From assembly GCA_025465355.1 (NCBI GenBank), contig JAODNN010000160.1:1-34649 (forward strand): a DNA stretch of 34,649 bases, given 5' to 3'. Below, piece after piece: positions 24,854 through 34,400 of this stretch. Origin of the DNA: Blastococcus sp. Lineage in GTDB: Bacteria > Actinomycetota > Actinomycetes > Mycobacteriales > Geodermatophilaceae. The position numbers were made by a program, and so were the translations under genes. The notes below the pieces were generated by a model, which did no database searches, was not told the origin of the DNA, and saw only the letters and a program-made list of their open reading frames with translations. Each line of letters opens with the position of its first letter. The first letter of the stretch is position 1.

Positions 24854-26766
24854 GACGACACGGCCGGAGCGTCGGCATGCTCGGGCAGCGTCAGCCCGGC
24901 CTGCCAGCCGCCGCCGGCGAGGCACTCTGCCTCGAGCGGCCGGGAGAAGACGTAGCCCTGCAGGTAGCGGTGGCCCATGTCGCGCAGCAGGGCGAGCACG
25001 GCGGGGGTGGTGACGCCTTCGACGATCACCGGCAGGCCGAGGCTGGCGCCGAGCTGGAGGACGGCACGGCACATGGCCCGCCGCGCCGGGTCGTGCTCGA
25101 CATTGGCGAGGAAGTGCTGGTCCATCTTCAGCACGTCGACCGGCATCCCGACCAGGTAGGCGAGGGACGACCATCCGGTACCGAAATCGTCGACCGCGAT
25201 GCGGACGCCGAGCTGGCGCAGGGCGCTGAGGTCCTCGATCACGTGCGAGTCGTCGAGCAGCACCGATTCGGTGATCTCGACGATGAGGCGGGACGCCGGG
25301 AGGCCGCTGCTCTCCAGCGCGGCAAGGACGTCGGGCACGAGCTCGCCGCCCCGGATCTGGCGGGCCGAGACGTTGACGGCCACACCGAGGTCGGTGTCGC
25401 CGAGGGCGGCGATCGTGGCGCAGGCCTCGCGGAGCACCCACCGGCCGAGGTCGGTGATCCGCTCGGACTCCTCGGCGAGCGGTACGAACTCGACGGGGGA
25501 GACATCGCCGAACGCCGGGTGTCGCCACCGCAGCAGCGCCTCGACGGAGACGGTGCGGTGCATGACGACGTCCACGACCGGCTGGAAGACCAGGCGCAGC
25601 TCGTCGCGGTCGAGGGCGTCGTCCAGGTCGGCGCGCAGGGTGGCCTGGCGGTCCTGCGCGAGGCGCAGGGCGTCGTCGTACCGGTGGACCGAGCCCGGGC
25701 CGGCGGCGCGGGCGCTGCGGAGGGCGAGGTCGCCGCGGCGCAGCGCCTCGCCGGTGTCGATGCCGGCGGACAGGCCGGTGACGCCCGCGGCCGCGGTGAG
25801 CCGCAGCGGGCCGTCGGGGGTCGCGATCGGGCGGACGTCGGCGACCAGGCGGGAGGCCAGGATCTCGGCGTCCGCGACACTCCCGTCGACGACGACCACG
25901 AAGTCGCCGTCCTTGCCCCGAGCCAGCCAGTCCTCGCCGCGCAGCGCGCGGGTGAGGCGGGAGGTCAGGGCGCGGAGGACGGCGGCCTCGGTCTCGGGCG
26001 TGAGGACGCCGGCGTCGAGACCGCTGATGCCGACGAGGGCCAGGGAGAACCGGTGGGCGCGGGCCGAGCGCTGGACGGCGCCGAGGCGGCGGACGAGGGC
26101 GGCGCGGTTGGGCAGGCCGGTGGCGGGGTCGGTGAGGGAGAGCTCGAGCAGTTCGGGCTCGGCGCCCGGCGCGGGCACCCGGGCCGTGACGTCGCGGCAG
26201 TACAGGACGAGCGCGCTGATCTCGGGGTCGTCGCGCAGGTCCCGCACGGTGGCCTGGATGAGCCGCCAGCGGCCGTCGGCATGCCGGATCCGCGCGGTGC
26301 GGACGGCGGACTCGGTGCTCGCGGGGGGCGAGCCGTGCGGCGCGAACAGGACCCGGGCGTCGTCGGGGTGGACGAGGCCGGCGAGGGGCAGGCCGGCCAC
26401 GGCAGCGGGGTCCAGGCCGAGCTGGTCGGTGATCGCCGTCGAGGCGAAGGTGACCCGCAGCTTGTCGTCGAGGATGACGACGGGGTCGGGGCTGCTCTTC
26501 ACGAGTGCGCGGAAGGCGGACTGGCTGCTGCTCAGGGTCCCGGCCAGGTGCCGTTGGCGGAGCCAGAGCGTCGCCTGCGAGCCGGCGAGGACGGCGATCG
26601 CCGCGGGGGCGAGGAAGGCGGTGGCGGGGCGGGCGACGAGCACGGCGGCGAGGACAGCGCCGACGGCGACCACGAGCACGGGGCCGGCGAGGAACCCGGC
26701 GTGCCCGTTTCGGGGCACGGCCGGGGACGCAGCCGCAGGCTGCCCCGGGACGGGGGCGGTGGTCAC
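24850..26766 (-). CDS. PAS-GGDEF-EAL protein with degenerate GGDEF and intact EAL domain
   Basis: This is a 638-residue protein with one or two N-terminal hydrophobic segments (~25-70), a PAS domain (~80-195), a GGDEF-like domain (~205-365) and an EAL domain (~375-620). In the GGDEF-like domain the signature reads KDGDF (285-289), so synthesis should be lost. The EAL domain keeps every catalytic position I can check: E409 of EAL, N465, E497, D526-D527 of DDFG, K547, E583 and Q603. I predict a c-di-GMP phosphodiesterase, possibly with GTP-sensing by the dead GGDEF. I chose the GTG at 26766 by domain content. The open frame reaches 27507 but runs across the divergent regulator. It is co-transcribed with the next gene through a 4-base overlap. 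Confidence 0.92.
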   Translation of the reverse strand: MTTAPVPGQPAAASPAVPRNGHAGFLAGPVLVVAVGAVLAAVLVARPATAFLAPAAIAVLAGSQATLWLRQRHLAGTLSSSQSAFRALVKSSPDPVVILDDKLRVTFASTAITDQLGLDPAAVAGLPLAGLVHPDDARVLFAPHGSPPASTESAVRTARIRHADGRWRLIQATVRDLRDDPEISALVLYCRDVTARVPAPGAEPELLELSLTDPATGLPNRAALVRRLGAVQRSARAHRFSLALVGISGLDAGVLTPETEAAVLRALTSRLTRALRGEDWLARGKDGDFVVVVDGSVADAEILASRLVADVRPIATPDGPLRLTAAAGVTGLSAGIDTGEALRRGDLALRSARAAGPGSVHRYDDALRLAQDRQATLRADLDDALDRDELRLVFQPVVDVVMHRTVSVEALLRWRHPAFGDVSPVEFVPLAEESERITDLGRWVLREACATIAALGDTDLGVAVNVSARQIRGGELVPDVLAALESSGLPASRLIVEITESVLLDDSHVIEDLSALRQLGVRIAVDDFGTGWSSLAYLVGMPVDVLKMDQHFLANVEHDPARRAMCRAVLQLGASLGLPVIVEGVTTPAVLALLRDMGHRYLQGYVFSRPLEAECLAGGGWQAGLTLPEHADAPAVSS

Positions 26767-26943
26767 CCTTTGGTAGTCGGGATTCCGCGGTCCCGCCTGC
26801 AGCGTCGTCGTCGTCGCGTCACCCGTTGGGGTGTATGTGAAGCGGAGTCGTTCCGTATCTCCGGGCAGCGGCAGATCCCGGGCGATTTCGGTGGGATGTA
26901 GTTGTGCGTTCCGGCGAGGGTCTCTGCGGACGATGATGCGTGC

Positions 26944-27690
26944 ATGCCCCTCCCCGACTCTCGCGGCGACGTCTCGGCGCTCGCCTGGAGAGGCGGCACG
27001 CAGGCGGGTGGAGGCATGCTGGCCGAGCAGCTCAGCGATCTGGCGCGCGTGATGCAGCACGAGACCGACGTCCAAGGGACGTTGGACTCGATCGTGCGGT
27101 CGGCCGTCGTCACGGTGCCGGGCGCGGAGCACGCGTCGCTGTCGGCGGTGCGGCGGCGCCGCCAGGTCGTGACGGTCGCCGCGACCGGTGAGCTGCCACA
27201 AGCGGTGGACCAGGCCCAGTACACGGCCGGCGAGGGACCGTGCCTGGACGCGCTCTACGACCGTGCCGCCGTCCAGTTGCCCGATCTGGCGTACGAGACC
27301 CGCTGGCCGAAGTTCGTCGCGCTGGTCCGCCTGTTGCCGTTGGGCAGCATGCTGGCCGTGCAGCTCTACGTCGAGGGCGACGACCTGGGGAGCCTGAACC
27401 TGCAGAGCGGGCACCCGCATGCGTTCACCGAGGAGTCGGTGCGCGTGGCGCTGCTGTTCGCCGCGCATGCGGCCGTGGCCATGGCAGCGGCCGAGCAGCG
27501 CGAGCACCTGACGGCGGCGCTCAGCAGCCGCGATCTCACCGGTCAGGCCAAGGGCATCCTGATGGAGCGCTACAAGGTGACCGCGGCGCAGGCGTTCGCG
27601 ATGCTGGTCCGGGTCTCCTCGATCACGAACCGCCGGCTGGTCGACATCGCCGAGGAGCTGAGCACCACCGGCTCGATGCCCAGGCCGTAG
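26944..27690 (+). CDS. GAF-ANTAR domain regulator
   Basis: This is a 248-residue predicted RNA-binding antiterminator. The GAF sensor domain (~residues 20-170) includes the actinobacterial pattern YTAGEGPCLDALYDR and LGSLNLQSGHPHAFTEES. The C-terminal ANTAR domain (~185-240) reads LTGQAKGILMERYKVTAAQA and FAMLVRVSSITNRRLVDIAEEL. ANTAR proteins bind paired hairpins in nascent mRNA and prevent termination. The ATG at 26944 (MPLPDSRGD) is preferred; the frame is open to 26902. It is divergent from the GGDEF/EAL pair, with 177 bases between the starts, which suggests a shared signalling function but does not prove it. The gene ends in TAG. Confidence 0.92.
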   Translation: MPLPDSRGDVSALAWRGGTQAGGGMLAEQLSDLARVMQHETDVQGTLDSIVRSAVVTVPGAEHASLSAVRRRRQVVTVAATGELPQAVDQAQYTAGEGPCLDALYDRAAVQLPDLAYETRWPKFVALVRLLPLGSMLAVQLYVEGDDLGSLNLQSGHPHAFTEESVRVALLFAAHAAVAMAAAEQREHLTAALSSRDLTGQAKGILMERYKVTAAQAFAMLVRVSSITNRRLVDIAEELSTTGSMPRP

Positions 27691-27705
27691 GCCACTCCGG
27701 GTGAG

Positions 27706-30700
27706 TCACAGCAGACCAACGGCAACCAGGACGGCAGTGGCGACGACGCCGGCGCCCGCCGCGATGCCCGCCTTGCCGACGTGGGCGCCGTCGAGTGGGC
27801 CGACAGGTAGGAGCATCGACGCGCTCATGATCAGCGAAGCCAGCGCCCACCATTGGACGAGGGGCGTGTGCGCCCAGACGAACTCCAGGAACAGCAGCAG
27901 GCTGATCACCGCGAGCGTCACGGGGGCGGCAAGGTGCACCCGCGCGATGCCGGCGTCGTCCTCGGTCTCCGTCTCGACGACGGGCAGCGGCGCCCAGGGG
28001 AAGCCGGCAGCTCCCGTGGCGAGACCCAGGAGGATTCCGGGCAGCCAGGACCGTTGCGTCAGCGCGACCCCTGCCCGTCGGGCGATCACCTCCCGGACGG
28101 TCATCACGGTCGCGGAGAGCACGAGGACGCCGAGGGCGTAGACCACCAGTGCCGTCGGGTCCGTGCTGCGGTGCAGTGCCGCGAATACGAAGGCGGCCAC
28201 GGTGGCGAGCAGCGCCCAGCCGGCATGGCGGAACCGGGCGGTCAGGGGCAGCTTCTCGAGGCGGCGGGTGCCGGCGTCCAGCCACGTGCCCGCGATCTCC
28301 GTCCCGCCGCGATCGGCCGACCTGGCCAGACCCACAGCGACCCCGAGGAGTGCCAGGAGCCCGACGGCAGCGACGGGCGCGGGGCGCTGCAGCTGGGCAA
28401 AGCTCCAGCCGGGAGGCAACGGCTTGGACACGTCGAGGGCCGTCCGGTACACCTTCCCGTCGATCGTCAGCTCGTGGCGCCGGTCGCGGAGGGCCGGGTC
28501 GAGGCCGTACGCCGTACCGAACGCGTGCTGGGCGGCGAGCAGGTGGGTGGGACCCATCGACGATTCGAGGACGCCGAGGTTGAACCAGCCGAGGGCGTAG
28601 TCGGGGCGCACGCCGACGGCCTGACGAAGCGCCTCGCGCGCCTGTGCGTCATGGCCTTGACGGGCGAGCTCGACGCCGAGGTCGTTGGCCACGGGATAGG
28701 CGCCCGGATCGCTCTGGAGTGCCGCGCGGTCCCACCGGACCGCCTCGGCGGTCGCGTTCCGCCGGTCGGCGATGAACCCTGCCGTCATGAGGAAGACGGA
28801 GTTCTGCGGATCCACGTTCAGCGCAGCCGTCTCCAGAGCGGCCGCCCGCGCGGTATCCCCCAGGCCGAGATGAGCGAGGGCCGCGTTGTTGTCCAGCGCT
28901 TCCAGGTGTGCATCCGGGGGCAGACCGTGGAGCTGGTCCTCCCACGACAGAGCTGCCGTGTAGTCCTCGACGGCGGCGCGCAGCTGACCCGACTCTCGTT
29001 CCTGGTCCGCCAGTTGGGCACTGGAGTGGTAGGAGACAGTGGCGAATCCAGTGCTGTTTCCGTTGACCGTCTTGTTGTAGCTGAAGCCCTGCACCCCCAG
29101 CGTGACGAGGGGACGGAGAGCGGCTTCGGCTTCGGCCGTCCGGCCGCCTGCCTTGAGCGCGGCGCCGCGGTCGAGACCGGCTCGGGCTACGGTCAGGTCG
29201 TCGTTCCACTGCACCAACCTCGCGCGTCGCCCGGCGAGGTCGAACTCCGCCGCGGCATCGTCGAAGCGGCGCTGCAGGAAGGCGATCTCGCCCGCCCTCA
29301 GGGCGGGAAGGTAGCTGCTGTCCCCGCGGACGGACTCCCAGTCTCCGACGAAGGTGCGCGCCCGGGGCAGGTCGCCCGCCCAGCGGAGCAGGTTCTGCCA
29401 GTCGTCGGCCGGGGTGTCACTGGATCCGTTCTGAAGGGCCTTCCGCCCGACCGTCAGGAACTCGGCGACCGCCTGCAATGCGTCGGAAGAGTTGCAGTTC
29501 AACCAGCTCGGTCGAACGTAGACGTCCACACCCGACCAGGACTGCAGTGCGTCCGCGGGGTGACCGGCCAGCACGGCGTCCCGCCGCCACGTCCAGGACG
29601 CGCAGGCTGCATTTGTGCCGGTCAGACCGGGAGCGTCCCGGAACGGCGGGATGAAGGCGACATTGTCGACCCCGCCGCCGGCTCCTCCGGCCCCGATGAG
29701 CATGTCGTCCAGCGGCCTCAGCCGGTCGGCGCCCAGGGACAAGGCCAGCGACCGATCCTTCAGGGTGTTCACGTCGTACGTGTCGGACCCCACGGGCACG
29801 GGGATCAGCGCGTTGCCGTCCGGATAGGCCTGGGTGCCCAGATCGGCGAGACGGCGAGCGCTGCTCTGGGCGTCGGCGTAGCGGTGCGCCGCCTCCTGGG
29901 CGGCGATGAGCATCTCCAGGAACGGCCCGGGTGACGGACTGGATCCCACGTAGGGGGCCAGGAGCGGGATCGCCTCGGACGGGTCACCGAGCATGATGAG
30001 TGCGCGAGCCAGGCCCGGCGCCGCCGCGTGGTGACCACCCTGCCGAACGGCCCGCTGGTAGGCGTCGACCGCCTGCCGCAGGTAGCGCCGTGCCGTGAAC
30101 GGCTCGGAGTCGTTGAGCCTCAGCCCGGCGGCCAGGTAGGCGTCCCCCAGCCCGGTCAGTGCACCGATGCCGGTCGGGTGGTCGGTGACGAGTCGGGCCA
30201 TCGTCGTCGCGCCATCGGATGTCCGGCCCATGCCCGGCGGGCTGTACGGCACGGTGACCGGATCGTTGTGAAGCTGCGCCTGGCCGACCAACCAGGCAGG
30301 AGTTGCGTCGTGCGGACAGGCGCCTTCTGCCTGCCGTTGCTCGCGCGCCACGATCGCGTGATCGGTCGAGCCATCGCCGGCGAGCAGGAGCAGCAGATCG
30401 AGTTGCGGGGCGCAGGCCCCGCCCGCGCGCACCCGATCGAGGACGGCGAAAGCCGCCGGCGCGGCGTTCTCGAGAGTATGTGTCCGGTCGAGTGGTGACC
30501 GCCGTTCGGCGGCAAGCACCGTCAGCGCCGCCCCCAGCGCAGTGCCACCGGAGCGGAGACCATCGGGTGGAACGGCGTCGAGCAGCGTCTCCATCGAGGG
30601 ATACCGGTACGGATAGACGCCGCCGATCCCGTTCTGAATCCCCGCGACGGTGGTGTTCAGGCTCACCGGCCCGTTGAGGGTGGCGGTCAGCGTGTCCGCG

Positions 30701-31101
30701 CCGGCCGGCCCGAGCGCAGCGACCGCATAGGCTCGCACGTCGGCCAGCGTGTGGATGCGCGTGCCGGCCGGCAGGCCGGCGGGGACGACCTGGATGCCGG
30801 ACGAGACGCCCGGGATCTTCGGGCCCTTCCCCAGGTCTGTTGGTAGAGCGGGTGAGGGTGCCGGTGGCCGGCCCACCAGCCCGCTGAGCGGCGCGAACGC
30901 CAGCAGCAGTACCACGCCGAGCACAACGGCGACCGACGCGACGAGCCGGAGTCGCGAGGGAGGACCACGATCTCCGGGCCGCTCCGACGGGACAGTGCGT
31001 GACGCCGACTCGGACGCCTGCTCGTCGTCCGGGGCGGGACGCGCGCTCGGGATCGGCGCGTCGCCCGTGACGCCACCGGGCAGCGACGAATCCCGTGTCA
31101 C
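27706..31101 (-). CDS. Large TPR protein with C-terminal membrane domain resembling an inactive M50 site-2 protease
   Basis: This is a 1131-residue protein. A polar N terminus is followed by one membrane helix (~51-75), then a long extracytoplasmic part (~80-905) with repeated helical hairpins of TPR type, for example EALRQAVGVRPDYALGWFNL. The last ~225 residues contain about six membrane helices. In that domain TVREVIARRAGV (~1001) occupies the place of the S2P motif HExxH..A.R.G, and LLPVGPLDGAHV (~1097) matches the second zinc-binding segment NxxPxxxLDG. The HExxH histidines are missing, so proteolysis is unlikely. The GTG start at 31101 has GGGGGAG five bases upstream. The extracytoplasmic TPR region suggests a scaffold or sensor role. 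Confidence 0.8.
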   Translation of the reverse strand: MTRDSSLPGGVTGDAPIPSARPAPDDEQASESASRTVPSERPGDRGPPSRLRLVASVAVVLGVVLLLAFAPLSGLVGRPPAPSPALPTDLGKGPKIPGVSSGIQVVPAGLPAGTRIHTLADVRAYAVAALGPAGADTLTATLNGPVSLNTTVAGIQNGIGGVYPYRYPSMETLLDAVPPDGLRSGGTALGAALTVLAAERRSPLDRTHTLENAAPAAFAVLDRVRAGGACAPQLDLLLLLAGDGSTDHAIVAREQRQAEGACPHDATPAWLVGQAQLHNDPVTVPYSPPGMGRTSDGATTMARLVTDHPTGIGALTGLGDAYLAAGLRLNDSEPFTARRYLRQAVDAYQRAVRQGGHHAAAPGLARALIMLGDPSEAIPLLAPYVGSSPSPGPFLEMLIAAQEAAHRYADAQSSARRLADLGTQAYPDGNALIPVPVGSDTYDVNTLKDRSLALSLGADRLRPLDDMLIGAGGAGGGVDNVAFIPPFRDAPGLTGTNAACASWTWRRDAVLAGHPADALQSWSGVDVYVRPSWLNCNSSDALQAVAEFLTVGRKALQNGSSDTPADDWQNLLRWAGDLPRARTFVGDWESVRGDSSYLPALRAGEIAFLQRRFDDAAAEFDLAGRRARLVQWNDDLTVARAGLDRGAALKAGGRTAEAEAALRPLVTLGVQGFSYNKTVNGNSTGFATVSYHSSAQLADQERESGQLRAAVEDYTAALSWEDQLHGLPPDAHLEALDNNAALAHLGLGDTARAAALETAALNVDPQNSVFLMTAGFIADRRNATAEAVRWDRAALQSDPGAYPVANDLGVELARQGHDAQAREALRQAVGVRPDYALGWFNLGVLESSMGPTHLLAAQHAFGTAYGLDPALRDRRHELTIDGKVYRTALDVSKPLPPGWSFAQLQRPAPVAAVGLLALLGVAVGLARSADRGGTEIAGTWLDAGTRRLEKLPLTARFRHAGWALLATVAAFVFAALHRSTDPTALVVYALGVLVLSATVMTVREVIARRAGVALTQRSWLPGILLGLATGAAGFPWAPLPVVETETEDDAGIARVHLAAPVTLAVISLLLFLEFVWAHTPLVQWWALASLIMSASMLLPVGPLDGAHVGKAGIAAGAGVVATAVLVAVGLL

Positions 31102-31270
31102 AGGAACTCCCCCGGCGCCACCGTGATCTGGATGCCATGGGCGCGGCAGCGCCGGTCCCAGTGAAAGGCCCCAGCACATCATCGGACAAGGGATTTCTGC
31201 CTTTGGCAGATCCACAGCCACTGTTCAGCCGATCGTCACCTCACGGCCAGCGGGGTCGTTGATCATCGCG

Positions 31271-31399
31271 ATGATGATTCTCACCGCTGTAGGAGCCTGG
31301 TTCGTCCTCTCCGTCCTCGTGACGGTCGCCTGTGCGGCCGTCGTCCGCGGCGGCCAGCGCGAGGACCGGATGCGCGGTTACCTCACCGACCATTTCTGA
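31271..31399 (+). CDS. 42-residue single-pass membrane peptide
   Basis: This is a short reading frame, ATG to TGA, coding a peptide that starts MMILTAVGAWFVLSVLVTVA. It has one hydrophobic helix (~2-28) followed by a charged tail (RGGQREDRMRGYLTDHF). The balance of hydrophobic segment and basic-acidic tail is what a small membrane protein shows. No strong ribosome site is visible. The start could also be the second ATG or a TTG at 31259. It lies between the divergent TPR gene and the formate dehydrogenase gene, 38 bases before the latter, so it may be co-transcribed with it. Confidence 0.5.
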   Translation: MMILTAVGAWFVLSVLVTVACAAVVRGGQREDRMRGYLTDHF

Positions 31400-31437
31400 G
31401 CGCGGATGGCCTGCCGGATCCGATTCCAGATGGCAGA

Positions 31438-34400
31438 GTGCCTGACGTGAAGACCTGGCTCGACTCCTGGCCGGTGTACAGGCAGCTGACCGGCCCCGAT
31501 CCGCTCGGCCGCGGCAAGGCGGCGCGCAGCAAGGCGACCGACCACCTGGTTGCCCGTACCGCCACGGCCGACCGCGTCGTCCAGAGCGTCTGCCCCTACT
31601 GCGCGGTCGGGTGCGGGCAGAAGGTGTTCGTCAAGGACGAGAAGGTCGTCCAGATCGAGGGCGACCCCGATTCGCCGATCAGCCGCGGTCGGCTTTGCCC
31701 GAAGGGCAGCGCCAGCAAGTCACTGGTGACCAGCCCGACCCGCGTCACCACGGTCAAGTACCGCCGTCCATACGGGACGGAGTGGGAAGACCTCGACCTC
31801 GACACGGCGATGGAGATGATCGCCGACCGCGTGCTCGACGCCCGCCGGAAGGGCTGGCAGGACGAGGACGGCGGCAAGCGCGTCAATCGCACCATGGGGA
31901 TAGCGAGCCTCGGAGGGGCAACCCTCGACAACGAGGAGAACTACCTCATGAAGAAGCTCTACACGGCCATGGGCGCGGTCCAGGTCGAGAACCAGGCCCG
32001 GATATAGCACTCCTCCACGGTGCCCGGTCTGGGTACCTCGTTCGGTCGTGGCGGCGCCACGAACTTCCAGCAGGACCTCTCGAACTCCGACTGCATCGTC
32101 ATCGAGGGTTCGAACATGGCGGAGTGCCACCCCGTGGGCTTCCAGTGGGTGATGGAGGCCAAGGCCCGCGGCGCGAAGGTCATCCACATCGACCCGCGGT
32201 TCACCCGCACGAGCGCCGTCGCCGACCTGCACGTGCCGCTGCGGGCCGGGAGCGACATCGCCTTCCTCGGCGGGCTGATCAAGTACGTCCTGGACAACGA
32301 GCTGTACTTCAAGGAGTACGTGCTCGCCTACACCAACGCCGCGGCCCTGCTGCGCGAGGACTTCCAGGACACCGAGGACCTCGACGGCCTCTTCTCCGGC
32401 TTCGACCCGGAGAAGAAGCACTACGACGAGACGTCCTGGGAGTACGAGGGCGATCCGGTGCCCTCCGCCGCCGGCGAGCGCGGCCTCGACGAGCCCGCGG
32501 GCGGTTCCAGGACCTCGGGGGCCGAAGGCCGACAGGCCGGCCAGCACGGCCCCGACGTGCGCGACGCCAGCCAGCACGAGGCGGCCGGCAGCGGTGGCCC
32601 GACCGTGCGGGTGAAGGCGAAGCGCGACGAGACCCTGCAGCACCCGCGCACCGTGTTCCAGGTGCTCAAGCGGCATTTCTCCCGCTACACCCCGGAGATG
32701 GTGGCCGACGTCTGCGGCGTGGAGCCCGAGGCGTTCCTGCAGGTGGCCGAGTGGATCACCGCCAACAGCGGCCGCGACCGGACGACGGCGTTCGTCTACT
32801 CGGTCGGCTGGACGCAGCACTCGGTGGGGGCGCAGTACATCCGGACGGCGTCGATCCTGCAGGCGCTGCTGGGCAACATCGGCCGTCCCGGCGGCGGGAT
32901 CATGTCGCTGCGCGGGCACGCCAGCATCCAGGGGTCCACAGACATCACGACCCTGTTCAACCTGCTGCCCGGCTACCTGGTCATGCCGCACGCCGCGCAG
33001 CACGAGACGCTGGACGACTACTGCGCGCAGAGCAAGAACACGGCGGGCTTCTGGGGGAACATGCCGTCGTACATCGTCAGCCTGCTGAAGGCCTACTGGG
33101 GTGACGCGGCACAGCCGGAGAACGACTTCTGCTTCGACTACCTGCCGCGGGTCAACGGCGACCACAGCTCCTACCGCACGGTCGCCGACATGATCGAGGG
33201 CAAGGTTCCCGGCTACTTCCTGGTCGGGGAGAACCCGGCGGTCGGGCACTCCAACGGCCGGATGCAGCGCTTCGGGCTGGCGAACCTGGAATGGCTCGTC
33301 GTCCGTGACCTGCAGATGATCGAGTCGGCCACCTTCTGGAAGAACGCGCCGGAGATCGAGACCGGCGAGCTGGTCACCGAGCAGATCGCCACCGAGGTGT
33401 TCTTCCTGCCCGCCGCCTCGCACGTGGAGAAGGCCGGCACCTTCACCCAGACGCAGCGCCTGCTGCAGTGGCGGCACAAGGCCGTCGAGCCGCCGGGTGA
33501 CTCCCGCAGCGACCTCTGGTTCTACTTCCACCTGGGCCGGCTGTTGAAGCAGCGGCTGGCCGGGTCGACCGACCCGCGCGATCGTCCCCTGCTGGATCTG
33601 GCGTGGGACTACCCGACCGAGGGCCCGACTGCCGACCCCGATCCGGAGGCGGTGCTGCGTGAGATCAACGGCTGGGGCGCGGACGGCAAGGCGCTGTCGG
33701 CCTACACCGAGATGAAGGACGACGGCTCGACCGTTGGCGGCTGCTGGATCTACACCGGTGTCTACGCCGACGAGGTGAACCAGGCCGCCCGGCGCAAGCC
33801 CGGCCGGGAACAGAGCCTCGTGGCGCCGGAATGGGGGTGGGCGTGGCCGGCCAACCGCCGGATCCTGTACAACCGCGCGTCCGCCGACCCCGACGGCAAG
33901 CCGTGGAGCGAGCGCAAGAAGTACGTCTGGTGGGACCAGTCGGAAGGGAAGTGGACCGGCGAGGACGTGCCCGACTTCGAGCCGAAGAAGCGGCCCGACT
34001 ACGTGCCGCCGGAGGGGGCCACGGCGCAGGACGCGATCGCCGGCACCGACCCGTTCATCATGCAGAGCGACGGCAAGGCCTGGCTGCACGCGCCGGCGGG
34101 CCTGGCGGACGGGCCGATGCCCGCGCACTACGAGCCGGCCGAGTCGCCGGCACGCAACCTGCTGTACGGGGTGCAGTCGAACCCGGCCAAGGAGGAGCTC
34201 GAGGCGGCCTACAACCGGAGCAACCCGCCGGAGAGCGACGTCTACCCGTACGTGTTCACGACCTACCGGCTGACCGAGCACCACACGGCCGGCGGGATGA
34301 GCCGCACCCTGCCGTACCTGGCCGAGCTGCAGCCGGAGTTCTTCGTGGAGGTCAGCCCGCAGCTGGCCGAGGAGCGGGGCCTGGAGAACGGTGGCTGGGC

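Noticed and set aside
24877-26901. 674-codon plus-strand frame opposite the second GGDEF/EAL gene
   Set aside because: It has biased Gly/Asp/Arg/Val composition with no domain, and the minus-strand EAL and PAS motifs are clear.
31438-32007. A stand-alone 189-residue protein ending at the TAG
   Set aside because: It would be only the N-terminal Fe-S part of formate dehydrogenase. The same frame continues with conserved family sequence immediately after the TAG, and the hairpin supports recoding.
31611-33104. 497-codon open frame on the plus strand inside the formate dehydrogenase gene
   Set aside because: It is in a different frame from the conserved protein, its product is Arg/Pro/Gly-rich without any domain, and such shadow frames are expected at this GC content.
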